NCBI RefSeq assembly: GCF_000209655.1
Contig: NC_015458.1
Coordinates: forward strand, 930,001-994,000
Length of the DNA: 64,000 nt
From: Pusillimonas sp. T7-7
GTDB taxonomy: Bacteria; Pseudomonadota; Gammaproteobacteria; Burkholderiales; Burkholderiaceae_B
Direction of reading: 5' to 3'
The notes below the pieces were generated by a model. The model did no database searches. It was given only the letters and a program-made list of their open reading frames with translations, and had not been told where the DNA came from. A program made the translations under genes and the position numbers. How positions within the stretch are numbered: position 1 is the first letter of the stretch; each line of letters begins with the position of its first letter. Below, piece after piece: positions 24,706-33,339 of the stretch.

Positions 24706-25453
24706 GTTGCAATAGCGCTTCACAAACCAAATCAGGATCAGACACCATGGCGGCGTGGCAGCTGGGCAGCGTGCCCCAGCTCCAGCCATCCTGGGACTGC
24801 GCCCATTTGCTGCTGTCGGCAACAGCCGGAAAAACCGGCTGGTTGCAATGCAGGTAAGCGCAAGGCAGGCCGTTGCCCGGTGGCTGCTTAAGCTGCAGCG
24901 CGGTTTTGTAAGCGGCCAAAGGGTGGGGCGTCAGACGCGGCTCTACAAAGGCAATATCTTCAGGTGATGTCAGGCCCAGGCTTTTGGGCTTGGGCGCGGG
25001 CAGGGCAGGAGCCGCGGCGCCCGCCTGCGCCGCGGCCGCTTCCAGTTTTTCTATGACTGGCGCGGGCAGGGTGTCGAAAGTGCTGACACCGCTTTCCAGA
25101 ATAAAAGCATCCAGATAGATTAGCCGTGCCAACCTTTCAGGCACGATGTCGGCCACCCCGGTAATGACAAGCCCTGCAAAGCTGTGACCCACCAGGACCA
25201 CGTCATGCAGATCTTCCCATATCAGCACATTGACGATGTCGTCGACAAAGGTTTGCAAAGTAATGCTGTCGCTGAGCAAGTGGCTGCGTTCGCCCAGACC
25301 CGTCAGGGTAGGGGTATATACGGTGTGCCCGGCTTCGCGTAAAGTCTGGGCCACGCGGGACCAGCACCAGCCTCCGTGCCAGGCGCCATGAATCAATACG
25401 AAGTTCAAGTTCTTGTTGGGCGAATTTGTCACTGCTTTCTTCCTTTGAGTCAT
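24689..25453 (-). CDS. Alpha/beta hydrolase, plant-esterase (MES/HNL) type
   Basis: 254-residue hydrolase with FVLIHGAWHGGWCWSRVA at the N-terminus, nucleophile motif VGHSFAG, and a C-terminal LPSCHAAMVSDPDL providing the histidine. The HGAWHGGWCW signature belongs to the esterase group related to plant methyl-esterases and hydroxynitrile lyases; bacterial members are mostly uncharacterised. Its ATG overlaps the TGA of the upstream MFS gene (ATGA), so the pair is translationally coupled, suggesting that the transporter and hydrolase act on the same compound. Confidence 0.85.
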   Translation of the reverse strand: MTQRKKAVTNSPNKNLNFVLIHGAWHGGWCWSRVAQTLREAGHTVYTPTLTGLGERSHLLSDSITLQTFVDDIVNVLIWEDLHDVVLVGHSFAGLVITGVADIVPERLARLIYLDAFILESGVSTFDTLPAPVIEKLEAAAAQAGAAAPALPAPKPKSLGLTSPEDIAFVEPRLTPHPLAAYKTALQLKQPPGNGLPCAYLHCNQPVFPAVADSSKWAQSQDGWSWGTLPSCHAAMVSDPDLVCEALLQLGSAG

Positions 25454-26649
25454 AAGGGGGGCTTGGACGCTGAGGCGCTTGATTCCAGCGCAGGGCGGGC
25501 ATCGCGCTCAGGCATCAACAGCCAGATACTGCCCAGCACCAGTCCAATGGTGGCCAGGATCAACGCAAAATTCAAATCGGTATTGAACCAGGCATGGCTG
25601 AGGCTGAAAAACATGGGCCCTATCAGCTGGCCGGCGGCGAAGGCTGCGGTGACGGCGGCAATCAGTTTCTTTGCCTGGCGCCCCCCGGCGGCCTGGGCTT
25701 CCTGCATTCCCAGCATGGTAATGACCATGAACGTGCCGCCCACGCATACGGCCGCGATGATGATGGCGCCCATGCCGGACCAGATCACGGGCAACAGCAC
25801 TCCGGCGGCCATGACAAGCTGACTGACCGCCCAGAGCTTGCGGCGTTCCCATGCAGCAAACAGGCGGCTGGCCAATAGCGTGGATATTGCCGCGGCAATA
25901 CCGAATAAAGGCCAGGCCAAGCCGAAAATGGCAGGATCGTCTATCAACATACGGGCCTGGGCAGGCAAAAAAGTGGCAGGCAAAATATAGCCAAAGCCAA
26001 ACAGCCCATAGCACAGCACCAGCTTCCAATATGCCGGTCGGGATATGCCATCGTGCTGCTTGCCGGCGGTGGTGGCGGGAGCAGCGGCTGGCGCCCTCCA
26101 TAAAGGCCGGGCCGCCGCCATGCCCAGCAGCCCCAGCACAGCCAGCACCAGCCAGGCATGCGCCGAGCGGACCGAGGCCAGGCCCAGCATCATGCACAAC
26201 AGGCCGGCCAGCATAATGCCGCTGCCAACGCCGGCGAACACCTGCCCCGCTCGTTGCGATTCGCCCAGCGCGGCCAGGCGCGACAGGCATAGGGATGCGG
26301 TTCCGACCAGCACGCAGGCGCTGGCCACCCCTGCAATAAACCGCCAGACCAGCCAGCTTGGCCATGTGTCGGTCAGGCCCATCAAGGCCGTGGTGATCAC
26401 TACCAGCAACAAGCCGCCCCGCAACAGGGTGGCAGGGGCAAAGCTGAGCATGCCCGCCGCCAAGGCGCCGATCAAATAGCCCAGATAATTGGCGCTGGCC
26501 AGCCAGCCGCCTTGCGTCAGCGCCAGCCCCGCATCGTTCTGCATCATGGGCAGTAAAGGCGTGAAGGCGAATCGGCCTATGCCCATGGCCACAGCCAAGG
26601 CAACAAGGCCGGAAAATGCTAAAGACGCGGCAGGCTGCCTGTGTTGCAT
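25450..26649 (-). CDS. YbfB/YjiJ-family MFS transporter
   Basis: 399-residue inner-membrane transporter with about 12 membrane segments. The start LAFSGLVALAVAMGIGRFAFTPLLPMM carries the signature GIGRFAFTPLLP of the YbfB/YjiJ group, followed by GGWLASANYLGYLIGAL. Substrates are unknown for this family. The stop codon overlaps the ATG of the downstream hydrolase gene. The gene is divergent from guaA with a 109-bp gap. Confidence 0.88.
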   Translation of the reverse strand: MQHRQPAASLAFSGLVALAVAMGIGRFAFTPLLPMMQNDAGLALTQGGWLASANYLGYLIGALAAGMLSFAPATLLRGGLLLVVITTALMGLTDTWPSWLVWRFIAGVASACVLVGTASLCLSRLAALGESQRAGQVFAGVGSGIMLAGLLCMMLGLASVRSAHAWLVLAVLGLLGMAAARPLWRAPAAAPATTAGKQHDGISRPAYWKLVLCYGLFGFGYILPATFLPAQARMLIDDPAIFGLAWPLFGIAAAISTLLASRLFAAWERRKLWAVSQLVMAAGVLLPVIWSGMGAIIIAAVCVGGTFMVITMLGMQEAQAAGGRQAKKLIAAVTAAFAAGQLIGPMFFSLSHAWFNTDLNFALILATIGLVLGSIWLLMPERDARPALESSASASKPPL

Positions 26650-26758
26650 CGGACTCCCCTTTTAAGCTGGAACTGTAGCCATATTACTGCTGTTACACCA
26701 GCGTAATCGACGCCAATACGTTACATTAACGCCTTGATTTCTTTTTTTTCTTCAAGCC

Positions 26759-28345
26759 ATGCACCAGCGTATCCTTATTCTCGACTACGGTTCACAAGTT
26801 ACCCAACTTATCGCAAGGCGGGTGCGTGAAGCCGGCGTATATTGCGAAATACATCCGGGCGATGTCGACGACGCATTCATCCAGAGCCAGCAAGGCTTGA
26901 AGGGCATTATCTTGTCGGGCAGCCATGCCTCCGCCTACGCGGAAGAGTCGCTGAAAGTTCCGACTCAAGTGTTCCAGGCCGGCGTGCCGGTACTGGGCAT
27001 CTGCTATGGCATGCAATCCATGGCCACGCAGCTGGGCGGTAAAGTAGAGTGGTCCGATCACCGCGAGTTCGGCTATGCCGAAGTGCGCGCCCACGGCCAC
27101 ACCCGCTTGCTCGATGGCTTGCAAGACTTCATTACCGCCGAAGGCCACGGCATGCTCAAGGTCTGGATGAGCCATGGCGACAAAGTCACCGCCTTGCCGC
27201 CCGGCTTCAAGCTGATGGCATCAACGCCTTCCTGCTCGATTGCCGGCATGGCCGACGAAGCTCGTGGCTTCTACGCGCTGCAGTTTCACCCCGAGGTCAC
27301 GCATACCACGCAGGGTGAAGCCATATTGGCGCGTTTCGTCACCGAAATCTGCGGCTGCAATCGCGACTGGAACATGCCCGATTACATTGAAGAGGCTGTT
27401 GCCAATATACGGGCGCAAGTCGGCAGCGACGAAGTCATATTGGGCTTGTCGGGCGGTGTTGATTCGTCGGTGGCGGCGGCGCTGATCCATAAAGCTATTG
27501 GCGACCAGCTTACCTGCGTCTTCGTCGATCATGGCTTGCTGCGCTTGAACGAAGCCGAGCAAGTCATGTCGACCTTTGCCGACCATTTTGGCATCAAGGT
27601 CATTCATGTTGACGCTACCGATGCCTTCATGGGTAAACTGGCCGGCGTGTCCGACCCCGAAGCCAAGCGCAAAGTCATAGGCAAAGAGTTTGTCGAAGTC
27701 TTCCAGACCGAATCCGGCAAGCTGCGCAACGCCCGCTGGCTGGCCCAGGGCACGATTTATCCTGATGTCATCGAGTCGGCCGCATCGAAAACAGGCAAGG
27801 CGGTGGCCATCAAGTCGCACCATAACGTCGGCGGACTGCCTGACGACATGAATCTGGAGCTTCTTGAGCCGCTGCGCGAATTGTTTAAAGACGAGGTACG
27901 CAAACTCGGTGTTGCACTGGGCCTGCCTCCTGCCATGGTCTACAGGCATCCATTCCCCGGCCCAGGCCTGGGAGTGCGCATTTTGGGTGAAGTAAAAAAA
28001 GAATATGCAGATCTCTTGCGTCGCGCCGATGCGATCTTTATCGAGGAACTGCGTAAAACCATAGACCACACCAGCGGCAAAAGCTGGTATGACCTGACCT
28101 CGCAAGCTTTTGCCGTATTCCTGCCCGTCAAGTCGGTGGGCGTCATGGGTGATGGGCGCACTTACGATTATGTTGTGGCGCTGCGTGCCGTGCAAACTTC
28201 AGACTTCATGACTGCCGACTGGGCCGAGCTGCCTTATGCCTTGCTCAAGAAAGTGTCGTCACGCATCATTAATGAAGTACGCGGCATCAATCGCGTTACG
28301 TACGACGTATCCAGCAAGCCGCCTGCGACGATAGAGTGGGAATGA
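26759..28345 (+). CDS. guaA: GMP synthase (glutamine-hydrolysing)
   Basis: Aminates XMP to GMP using glutamine and ATP. 528 residues: class I glutaminase domain (1-200) with Cys in GICYGMQ and His-Glu in FHPEVTH; ATP-pyrophosphatase domain with the P-loop [16 protein letters not shown]-terminal dimerisation domain ending PATIEWE. A clean terminator follows. The 3' end of guaA is a known integration hotspot for genomic islands, and an integrase gene begins 350 bp downstream here. Confidence 0.97.
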   Translation: MHQRILILDYGSQVTQLIARRVREAGVYCEIHPGDVDDAFIQSQQGLKGIILSGSHASAYAEESLKVPTQVFQAGVPVLGICYGMQSMATQLGGKVEWSDHREFGYAEVRAHGHTRLLDGLQDFITAEGHGMLKVWMSHGDKVTALPPGFKLMASTPSCSIAGMADEARGFYALQFHPEVTHTTQGEAILARFVTEICGCNRDWNMPDYIEEAVANIRAQVGSDEVILGLSGGVDSSVAAALIHKAIGDQLTCVFVDHGLLRLNEAEQVMSTFADHFGIKVIHVDATDAFMGKLAGVSDPEAKRKVIGKEFVEVFQTESGKLRNARWLAQGTIYPDVIESAASKTGKAVAIKSHHNVGGLPDDMNLELLEPLRELFKDEVRKLGVALGLPPAMVYRHPFPGPGLGVRILGEVKKEYADLLRRADAIFIEELRKTIDHTSGKSWYDLTSQAFAVFLPVKSVGVMGDGRTYDYVVALRAVQTSDFMTADWAELPYALLKKVSSRIINEVRGINRVTYDVSSKPPATIEWE

Positions 28346-28387
28346 TTTTCGGCCTGGCAGCATAGGGCGGTAACAGGCATTAAAACG

Positions 28388-28424
28388 ACGGAGAGCCAGC
28401 ATTTGTGCGGCTCTCCGTTTTTTC
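28388..28424 (+). terminator. Rho-independent terminator of guaA
   Basis: ACGGAGAGCC (28388-28397) pairs with GGCTCTCCGT (28409-28418), an 11-base loop, followed directly by a T-run and 43 bases after the guaA stop. Classic form. Confidence 0.9.
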
Positions 28425-28470
28425 GTGTGGCGTTGTCTGGCAGTACTAAGCAGCGCCAAGCAGGTATTCG

Positions 28471-28648
28471 GGATGGTATTAATGAGGGTATTGGAGGTGC
28501 GCTATGATGGCGGCGAGCCCAATACCATCCATTGATAATCTTGTGCGGGATGGTATTGAAATACCCTATCTTATTGATATTAATAAGGTATTTGGAAATA
28601 AATAGCTTAGTGGAAAGATGGTATTGAGGTCGTAATGCAATACCATCC
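28471..28648. repeat. Five copies of GGATGGTATTG in both orientations before the integrase gene
   Basis: Copies at 28471-28480 (+), 28521-28530 (-), 28548-28558 (+), 28617-28626 (+) and 28638-28648 (-) of the consensus GGATGGTATTG, with additional GGTATT fragments between. The first + copy ends in TT; two copies read CAATACCATCC or AATACCATCC on the reverse. Clustered short repeats ahead of an integrase gene are as expected for integrase arm-type or excisionase/AlpA binding sites. This is also the only content I can name in the gene-free 28346-28695 interval besides the guaA terminator. Confidence 0.65.
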
Positions 28649-28695
28649 TCGCGGTTTTTATAACCGGTAAGTTATTGATTTTGCAAAGGAATGCT

Positions 28696-29898
28696 GTGTT
28701 AACCGATACCATGCTTCGCAATACTAAGCCGCGCGATAAACAGTACAAGCTTGCCGACCGTGAAGGTTTGTACGTTGCTGTCAGCGTAACGGGCACGATT
28801 TCATTTCGCTATAACTACCGATTAAATAGCCGCAGCGAAACACTGACCTTCGGGCGGTATGGAGCTGATGGTATTACGCTTGCCGAAGCGCGAAACATGC
28901 TCCAAGAAGCTAAGAAAAAGATCGCGGCAGGCCAATCACCCGCACAGGATAAAGCCCGTAGCAAAGGTAAGTTACGGGCTGAAAAAAGATTTGGTGTCTG
29001 GGCGCAAGAGTACTTACGTGGCCACGAGATGGCCGAGTCTACCCGGGATATGCGCCGATCCGTGTATGTGCGCGACCTCAAACCTTTTTTTGCCAATCGA
29101 CTACTGCACGAGATTACCGAAGAGGATGTGCGTGGTCGTGCAAATATCATCGTCGAACGTGGTGCTCCAGCTACCGCTGTGATGGCCAGAGAGATCGTCA
29201 TGATGATCTATCGGTGGGCAGGGGCGCGTGGCTACAAGGGTGAAAATCCGGCAGCAGGCATACCGCCCACATCGATTGCTCGATTCAAAGCTCGCGATCG
29301 TTCGCTTGGCCCTGACGAGATCGGCTTGCTTTACAGCTATTTGGATCGTGTTGGCACCAGCCCGGTGATTCGTCTGGGTCTTAGGTTGCTGCTGCTTACG
29401 ATGGTACGCAAGTCCGAATTAATTGAAGCGACCTGGGATGAAGTGAGTTTCACGGATGCGGTATGGAGCATTCCTGCAGCAAGAATGAAACGGCGCAATC
29501 CGCATAACGTGTATTTAAGTACCCAAGCTCTGGATATTTTCACCGCATTAAAAGTATGTGCCGGGGGCTCGCGGTGGATTCTGCCAGGACGCTACGACAC
29601 GGAGATTTGCATGAGCAAGGCTACGTTCAATCAAGTGACCAAGCTTATATGGACTGCAGCGCAGGCTGACAAAAAACACCTGCCGCAATTTTCACCACAT
29701 GATTTTCGGCGAACAGCCAGTACTCTGCTGCACGAGGCCGGTTACAACTCTGATTGGATCGAAAAATGCCTTGCCCATGAGCAAAAGGGTGTTCGTGGTA
29801 TTTACAACCGGGCCGAGTACGCAGAGGGGCGGCGGACTATGCTGCAAGACTGGGCAAACATGATTGACGAATGGACAAAGGAAAGACCAAGCGCCTAA
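28696..29898 (+). CDS. int: P4-type tyrosine recombinase (island integrase)
   Basis: 400-residue site-specific recombinase that would excise and integrate the island. N-terminal arm-binding DUF4102 domain (LTDTMLRNTKPRDKQYKLAD...GLYVAVS), SAM-like core-binding domain (about 95-180), and catalytic domain with the R-H-x-x-R-Y set: first Arg in TMVRKSELIEATWDEV, HDFRRTAST, and the Tyr in RGIYNRAEY. All appear intact. GTG 28696 has AAAGGA five bases upstream; a TTG at 28675 would place that RBS inside the gene. Oriented away from guaA, with repeat clusters upstream. Confidence 0.92.
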   Translation: MLTDTMLRNTKPRDKQYKLADREGLYVAVSVTGTISFRYNYRLNSRSETLTFGRYGADGITLAEARNMLQEAKKKIAAGQSPAQDKARSKGKLRAEKRFGVWAQEYLRGHEMAESTRDMRRSVYVRDLKPFFANRLLHEITEEDVRGRANIIVERGAPATAVMAREIVMMIYRWAGARGYKGENPAAGIPPTSIARFKARDRSLGPDEIGLLYSYLDRVGTSPVIRLGLRLLLLTMVRKSELIEATWDEVSFTDAVWSIPAARMKRRNPHNVYLSTQALDIFTALKVCAGGSRWILPGRYDTEICMSKATFNQVTKLIWTAAQADKKHLPQFSPHDFRRTASTLLHEAGYNSDWIEKCLAHEQKGVRGIYNRAEYAEGRRTMLQDWANMIDEWTKERPSA

Positions 29899-29926
29899 AC
29901 GATTAGTCTTTATACCTATCTTGCTG

Positions 29927-30217
29927 CTATTGCCCAGCGTAGCGACGCAGACCTATCTGTGGGGCAGGCATTTGCGTATTTTCGCGGGCGCTTTTCCGCG
30001 CTTCGATCCAGGCATCCACTTCGGCTAGGTCCCACGCGACGACGCGATTGGACAAGCAAAATCGCTGCGGAAATTCCCCACGCTTTTCCATGTCAAAAAT
30101 GGTGCGATCGGACAGAGGGATCTTGCTGAGTAGCTCTTTCCGGTTGATGGCTACAACATTAGCCGTGTGGAGTTGGTTTATTGCAAGGTCGTCGCTAGAC
30201 TGGCTTTGCTCATTCAT
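29927..30217 (-). CDS. AlpA-family DNA-binding regulator
   Basis: 96-residue protein with a single AlpA/MerR-like winged helix-turn-helix: INRKELLSKIPLSDRTIFDMEKRGEFPQRFCLSNRVVAWDLAEVDAWI. AlpA proteins of P4-type islands activate the integrase or act as excisionase-type factors. It is convergent with the integrase (28-bp gap), the arrangement usual for such islands. A 28-residue N-terminal extension without recognisable domain precedes the fold. Confidence 0.88.
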   Translation of the reverse strand: MNEQSQSSDDLAINQLHTANVVAINRKELLSKIPLSDRTIFDMEKRGEFPQRFCLSNRVVAWDLAEVDAWIEARKSARENTQMPAPQIGLRRYAGQ

Positions 30218-30427
30218 ACAATTTCCTCTTTTTGGGGCGTGTTGATGCCTGCCCGACTTGAAGGGTTAGACGTTTAGGCTTTTTGCCTGATAAGGGTTTT
30301 ATTGCTCTGTAATCCTTATACCCTACTAGTACGCGCCAATCAGCAGTGGCAAAATGTAGAGGTTTTCAGGAATGGGGTGTTGACGCTGCCGAAGTGGCAG
30401 GTGAAGACGTAGCGTACGCAATTGAAA

Positions 30428-30460
30428 CCGACGTACCGGCAAGTTGTGCCGGTACGTCGG
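30428..30460. repeat. Perfect 14-bp hairpin
   Basis: CCGACGTACCGGCA (30428-30441) and TGCCGGTACGTCGG (30447-30460) flank AGTTG. Very strong stem, no T-run on the plus strand and only a short one (TTTC) reading the minus strand; it could terminate the doubtful minus-strand frame or be the end of a lost element. Confidence 0.6.
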
Positions 30461-30820
30461 GAATTTATGCTATTGCCCACTCTGATCGCCACGGCTTTTG
30501 GAATATAGCTAGGGTGATTCGCGGGCAGATGCGGCTGCGGTCTTTCCCGCTTGTCATCCAGGATTACGTCGCCATCCTTGATTGTGGGCACCTTCGCAGG
30601 TGGGCCAGGCGCTTCCGCTGGGGAAGTCCCCGCCGTGTGCTATCATCCTGCGCCCTGCTCAGAGGGCTGACGGCACACTGCGGTTTTCATCGGTTTTGCT
30701 CCAACCCCAATGCATTACAGGTTGCTGCGCAATCGCGTGACCCGTATGCGGGGCAGGGCGCAGTGTTTATCGTTCGTGTTTTGTTAAAGAGCCTCACTGC
30801 GTTGGCAGTGCTTGAATTCA

Positions 30821-30841
30821 TTATCACCAAGTTGGTGATAA
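30821..30841. promoter_or_regulatory. 21-bp palindrome, candidate phage-type operator
   Basis: TTATCACCAA and TTGGTGATAA are exact inverted copies around a central G. The size and symmetry are those of a Cro/CI-type operator. It shares the CACCAA core with the palindrome at 31133-31152 ahead of the YdaS-like gene. Confidence 0.55.
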
Positions 30842-31132
30842 GTGTCAATAACAGTTCGGCTCATGGAAAACCTTTGAAATTCAGATCGTTATAGAGGCTA
30901 TCCCATAACCCTTTGTAGGCGGCTCTATCGCAAGATTAATTTGTATGTTCTTATGTCAGACGCTGAGCCTATGCGTGACACGCATTCCTAGTGATAGGTA
31001 TATGGCACAGCATGGTTTTATGGAGAAGATTGAATCTATAAAGCGGTACGTGTTGTAATTGTTGTTACGCTTTTGAGATCATTTTCTTTATTTGGCAACT
31101 GCTCGTAAAGGCGTGAACATACGAAATTTTGC

Positions 31133-31166
31133 CGATAACATTGGTGTTATCGAATGTCCTTATAGT
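31133..31166 (+). promoter_or_regulatory. Operator/promoter of the YdaS-like gene
   Basis: CGATAACA (31133-31140) and TGTTATCG (31145-31152) form an inverted repeat around TTGG, followed by a TATAGT -10-like hexamer at 31161-31166, 29 bases before the ATG. The dyad would sit over the -35 region, fitting autorepression. Confidence 0.5.
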
Positions 31167-31194
31167 ATTTTAGTAGAAACAGGTGTTCGATTTT

Positions 31195-31431
31195 ATGTCA
31201 GATTTTCAACCCGTACGAGAGGCCTGTGATTTCGCGGGAGGGGTTACCGCGCTTGCAAAGCGTTTGGGCCTTCCGCCCCAGGTCATTCATAATTGGGCAG
31301 CGGGTAAACGCCCAGTGCCGGTGATTCGTTGCGTGGAGATCGAGGAGTTGACGGGTGGGGCGGTCACCCGGAAGCAACTTCGGCCAGATGACTGGTATCA
31401 GATTTGGCCGGAGCTGCGGGGGACGGATTGA
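31195..31431 (+). CDS. YdaS/Cro-like helix-turn-helix protein
   Basis: 78-residue DNA-binding protein with a Cro-type helix-turn-helix: VREACDFAGGVTALAKRLGLPPQVIHNWAAGKRPVP, followed by IRCVEIEELTGGAVTRKQLRPDDWYQIWPEL. The C-terminal TRKQLRPDDW-x-x-IWPEL pattern is typical of YdaS-type 'antitoxin'/Cro proteins of prophages. A GTG at 31183 would add four residues; the ATG is preferred but not proven. Normally paired with a divergent CI-like repressor, absent here, so it is probably a leftover from a prophage control region or has been recruited by the island. Confidence 0.8.
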   Translation: MSDFQPVREACDFAGGVTALAKRLGLPPQVIHNWAAGKRPVPVIRCVEIEELTGGAVTRKQLRPDDWYQIWPELRGTD

Positions 31432-31540
31432 ATATTGTTGTCATTTAACCTTCATAAAAGTTAATTTCTTGGCATGGCCGTAATCGTTGCGCATATGCTT
31501 CGAGCAGACTTCGGCCTCTGCTGCTCTTGAATACTAATAA

Positions 31541-31578
31541 GCAAAAAAGCCGACCAAAGAACCTCCTCCGCTCGGCTT
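31541..31578 (-). terminator. Rho-independent terminator of the chloroperoxidase-like gene
   Basis: Read on the minus strand, AAGCCGA and TCGGCTT form a stem followed by a T-run (TTTTTTGC), 16 bases after the hydrolase stop. Confidence 0.75.
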
Positions 31579-31593
31579 AGCACATCGCCTCGC

Positions 31594-32547
31594 TTATTGC
31601 TTAAGGAAGTTCAGCAGATCCTGATTGAAGCGATCTTTATGTGTGTCGGTCAGGCCATGCGGTGCGCCAGGGTAGATAATGAGCTTAGCCTCTTTGATCT
31701 GCGCCGCAGAGGCTTTGCCGGCAATGTCGATCGGTACGATCTGGTCGTCGTCGCCGTGGATCACCAAGGTTGGCACGTCAAATTGCTTTAAGTCTTCGCG
31801 GAAATCCGTGGCTGAAAAGGCGGCAATGGAGTCATAAGTGTTCTTGTGGCCAGCCTGCATACCCTGCGACCACCAACTGTTGATCAAGCCCTGTGAAAGC
31901 TTGGCACCTGGACGGTTGAAACCGTAGAACGGGCCTGAAGCGAGATCGAGGTACAACTGAGAACGGTTCTCCAAGGAGGCCTTGCGGATTCCATCGAAGA
32001 CTTCGAGTGGCAGCCCATTCGGGTTATCGGCCGTTTGCAGCATCAAGGGCGGCACGGCGCTAACCAAGATGGCCTTCTTTATCCGGCTGGTGCCGTGACG
32101 GCCGATGTAGCGTGCCACTTCGCCTCCACCGGTGGAGAAGCCCACGGCAGTCACGTCCTCGACGTCGAGTGCCTGGATGACGGCAGCGAGATCGTCGGCA
32201 TAGTGGTTCATGTCATTGCCATCCCAGGGCTGGCTGGATCGCCCATGGCCACGTCGGTCATGGGCGATCACCCGATAACCCTCGTCGGCCAGGAAAATCA
32301 TCTGTGATTCCCAGCTGTCCGAGTTGAGCGGCCATCCGTGGCTGAAGGTGACAACCGGGCCGTCTTTCGGGCCCCAGTCTTTATAGTACAGACGCACTCC
32401 TTCTGCCGTGACAATATAGTTTCCGTCGACGATGGCTTCGGCGGCAATTTGCGCGGGTGAGGCGGACTGTGCGGCATAGGCGGTGACGCCGGCTTGCAAG
32501 GTGGTGGCCAGTAGGCTGGCAGTCATGATGCGGGTGGTGGTATTCAT
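31594..32547 (-). CDS. Secreted alpha/beta hydrolase, non-heme chloroperoxidase/arylesterase type
   Basis: 317 residues with a Sec signal peptide (about residues 1-26, ending TAYA-A). The mature protein is a perhydrolase/chloroperoxidase-type hydrolase: [43 protein letters not shown], nucleophile elbow [18 protein letters not shown] with the catalytic Ser, acid in [11 protein letters not shown] and His in YPGAPHGL. This group hydrolyses esters or, with peracid formation, halogenates. Periplasmic location is predicted. Terminator 16 bases downstream. Its signal peptide has a decayed paralogous copy at 34561-34638. Confidence 0.9.
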   Translation of the reverse strand: MNTTTRIMTASLLATTLQAGVTAYAAQSASPAQIAAEAIVDGNYIVTAEGVRLYYKDWGPKDGPVVTFSHGWPLNSDSWESQMIFLADEGYRVIAHDRRGHGRSSQPWDGNDMNHYADDLAAVIQALDVEDVTAVGFSTGGGEVARYIGRHGTSRIKKAILVSAVPPLMLQTADNPNGLPLEVFDGIRKASLENRSQLYLDLASGPFYGFNRPGAKLSQGLINSWWSQGMQAGHKNTYDSIAAFSATDFREDLKQFDVPTLVIHGDDDQIVPIDIAGKASAAQIKEAKLIIYPGAPHGLTDTHKDRFNQDLLNFLKQ

Positions 32548-32654
32548 GATGACATCTCAAATGTGTGATTGAACGAAGGTCGAAAGTCGGCTGTTTGAAG
32601 TTAGGATGGTTATGCGGTCTGTGAAGGCTTCGTCATGGTCGTACGCATGGAGCT

Positions 32655-33059
32655 CTATCCCGTGACCTCACAACTCGTTGTGATCGTAGTTGTGGCGACG
32701 GTCATCAACTTGTGGATAGGACACTTGGCAGCAACTTTTTCGAGTCGGCTTTTCTGGGCGGAGTCCAACTTACCATCAAGAACCAGATCAACCTGAAGAT
32801 GGTATTTACCAGATCGTTCTTCGCTGCTGTCCCGGTCGATTTTTATGTGTACGTCATCCAAAGGGATATTTGCTTGCTCCGCATACATTAATAAAGTGAT
32901 TGCTTTACATGCAGCGAGAGCCGCGTCGTAGAGATCATGGGGATTGGGCCCGCTATCAGTCTCTTGATCCAACCGCGCGTCAGCGATCAGTTCGTGTTGG
33001 TCGATCTGGAGCAGTTGACGGAAGCTCCCTAGATTGCTTCTGGAAAGTTTTATGGTCAT
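32655..33059 (-). CDS. OsmC-family protein
   Basis: 134-residue OsmC/Ohr-fold protein, a thiol peroxidase family acting on organic hydroperoxides. The two redox cysteines are present, in the ALAACKAIT and AAKCPIHKLM motifs, and NPHDLYDAALAACKA is the family signature. Cytoplasmic. A 65-bp block about 195 bp upstream is shared with the region ahead of the DUF4148 gene (33254-33318 and 35671-35736), hinting at common control. Oxidative-stress role fits the neighbouring chloroperoxidase-like gene and Ohr remnant. Confidence 0.88.
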   Translation of the reverse strand: MTIKLSRSNLGSFRQLLQIDQHELIADARLDQETDSGPNPHDLYDAALAACKAITLLMYAEQANIPLDDVHIKIDRDSSEERSGKYHLQVDLVLDGKLDSAQKSRLEKVAAKCPIHKLMTVATTTITTSCEVTG

Positions 33060-33253
33060 GGGTTGATTCCAAGTTATTTAAAATCAGCACGCCGATGACA
33101 GGCGTACTACCGAAGTTACGTCTGCGACAAAAAATACTCTGCATTGCGGTACGAACTTGCTGATAAACTCTCTGCGCATCGAAGGCAATTACGGGCCTGG
33201 GCCTCTGCGTTGTGCTTATCTTCGATAAGTACGGAGGGTTTTGTGAAACACTG

Positions 33254-33318
33254 ACACACTGTCGCAATGAACCATCGTTTATTATTGGATGACTGTCTTA
33301 GGCTGGGATGATTGTGTG
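33254..33318. repeat. Upstream block R1, shared with 35671-35736
   Basis: Contains ACACTGTCGCAA, then TTGGATGACTGTCTTAGG and a GGGAT-A-TGTG tail; about 70 percent of positions agree by eye with block R2 at 35671-35736. R1 lies upstream of the minus-strand osmC, R2 upstream of the minus-strand DUF4148 gene, so it is probably a shared promoter or regulator site and not coding. Confidence 0.55.
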
Positions 33319-33339
33319 GTTGGCTCATGTTGAGCTTGT

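Larger units (their letters stand above)
30218..31194. other. Mostly non-coding stretch with palindromes and a doubtful reverse frame
   Basis: Nearly 1 kb without a convincing gene. Seen: a strong 14-bp hairpin (30428-30460), a 21-bp palindrome (30821-30841) and a palindrome before the YdaS-like gene. On the minus strand an 83-codon frame begins VPTIKDGDVILDDKRERPQ near 30591; its start is plausible protein but it degenerates after about 45 codons, so it may be a decayed gene. No repressor partner for the YdaS-like protein is found here. Confidence 0.5.

Noticed and set aside
30346..30894. Plus-strand 182-codon frame in the region after AlpA
   Set aside because: It crosses the 14-bp hairpin and the 21-bp palindrome, has no clear RBS and no domain-like pattern.
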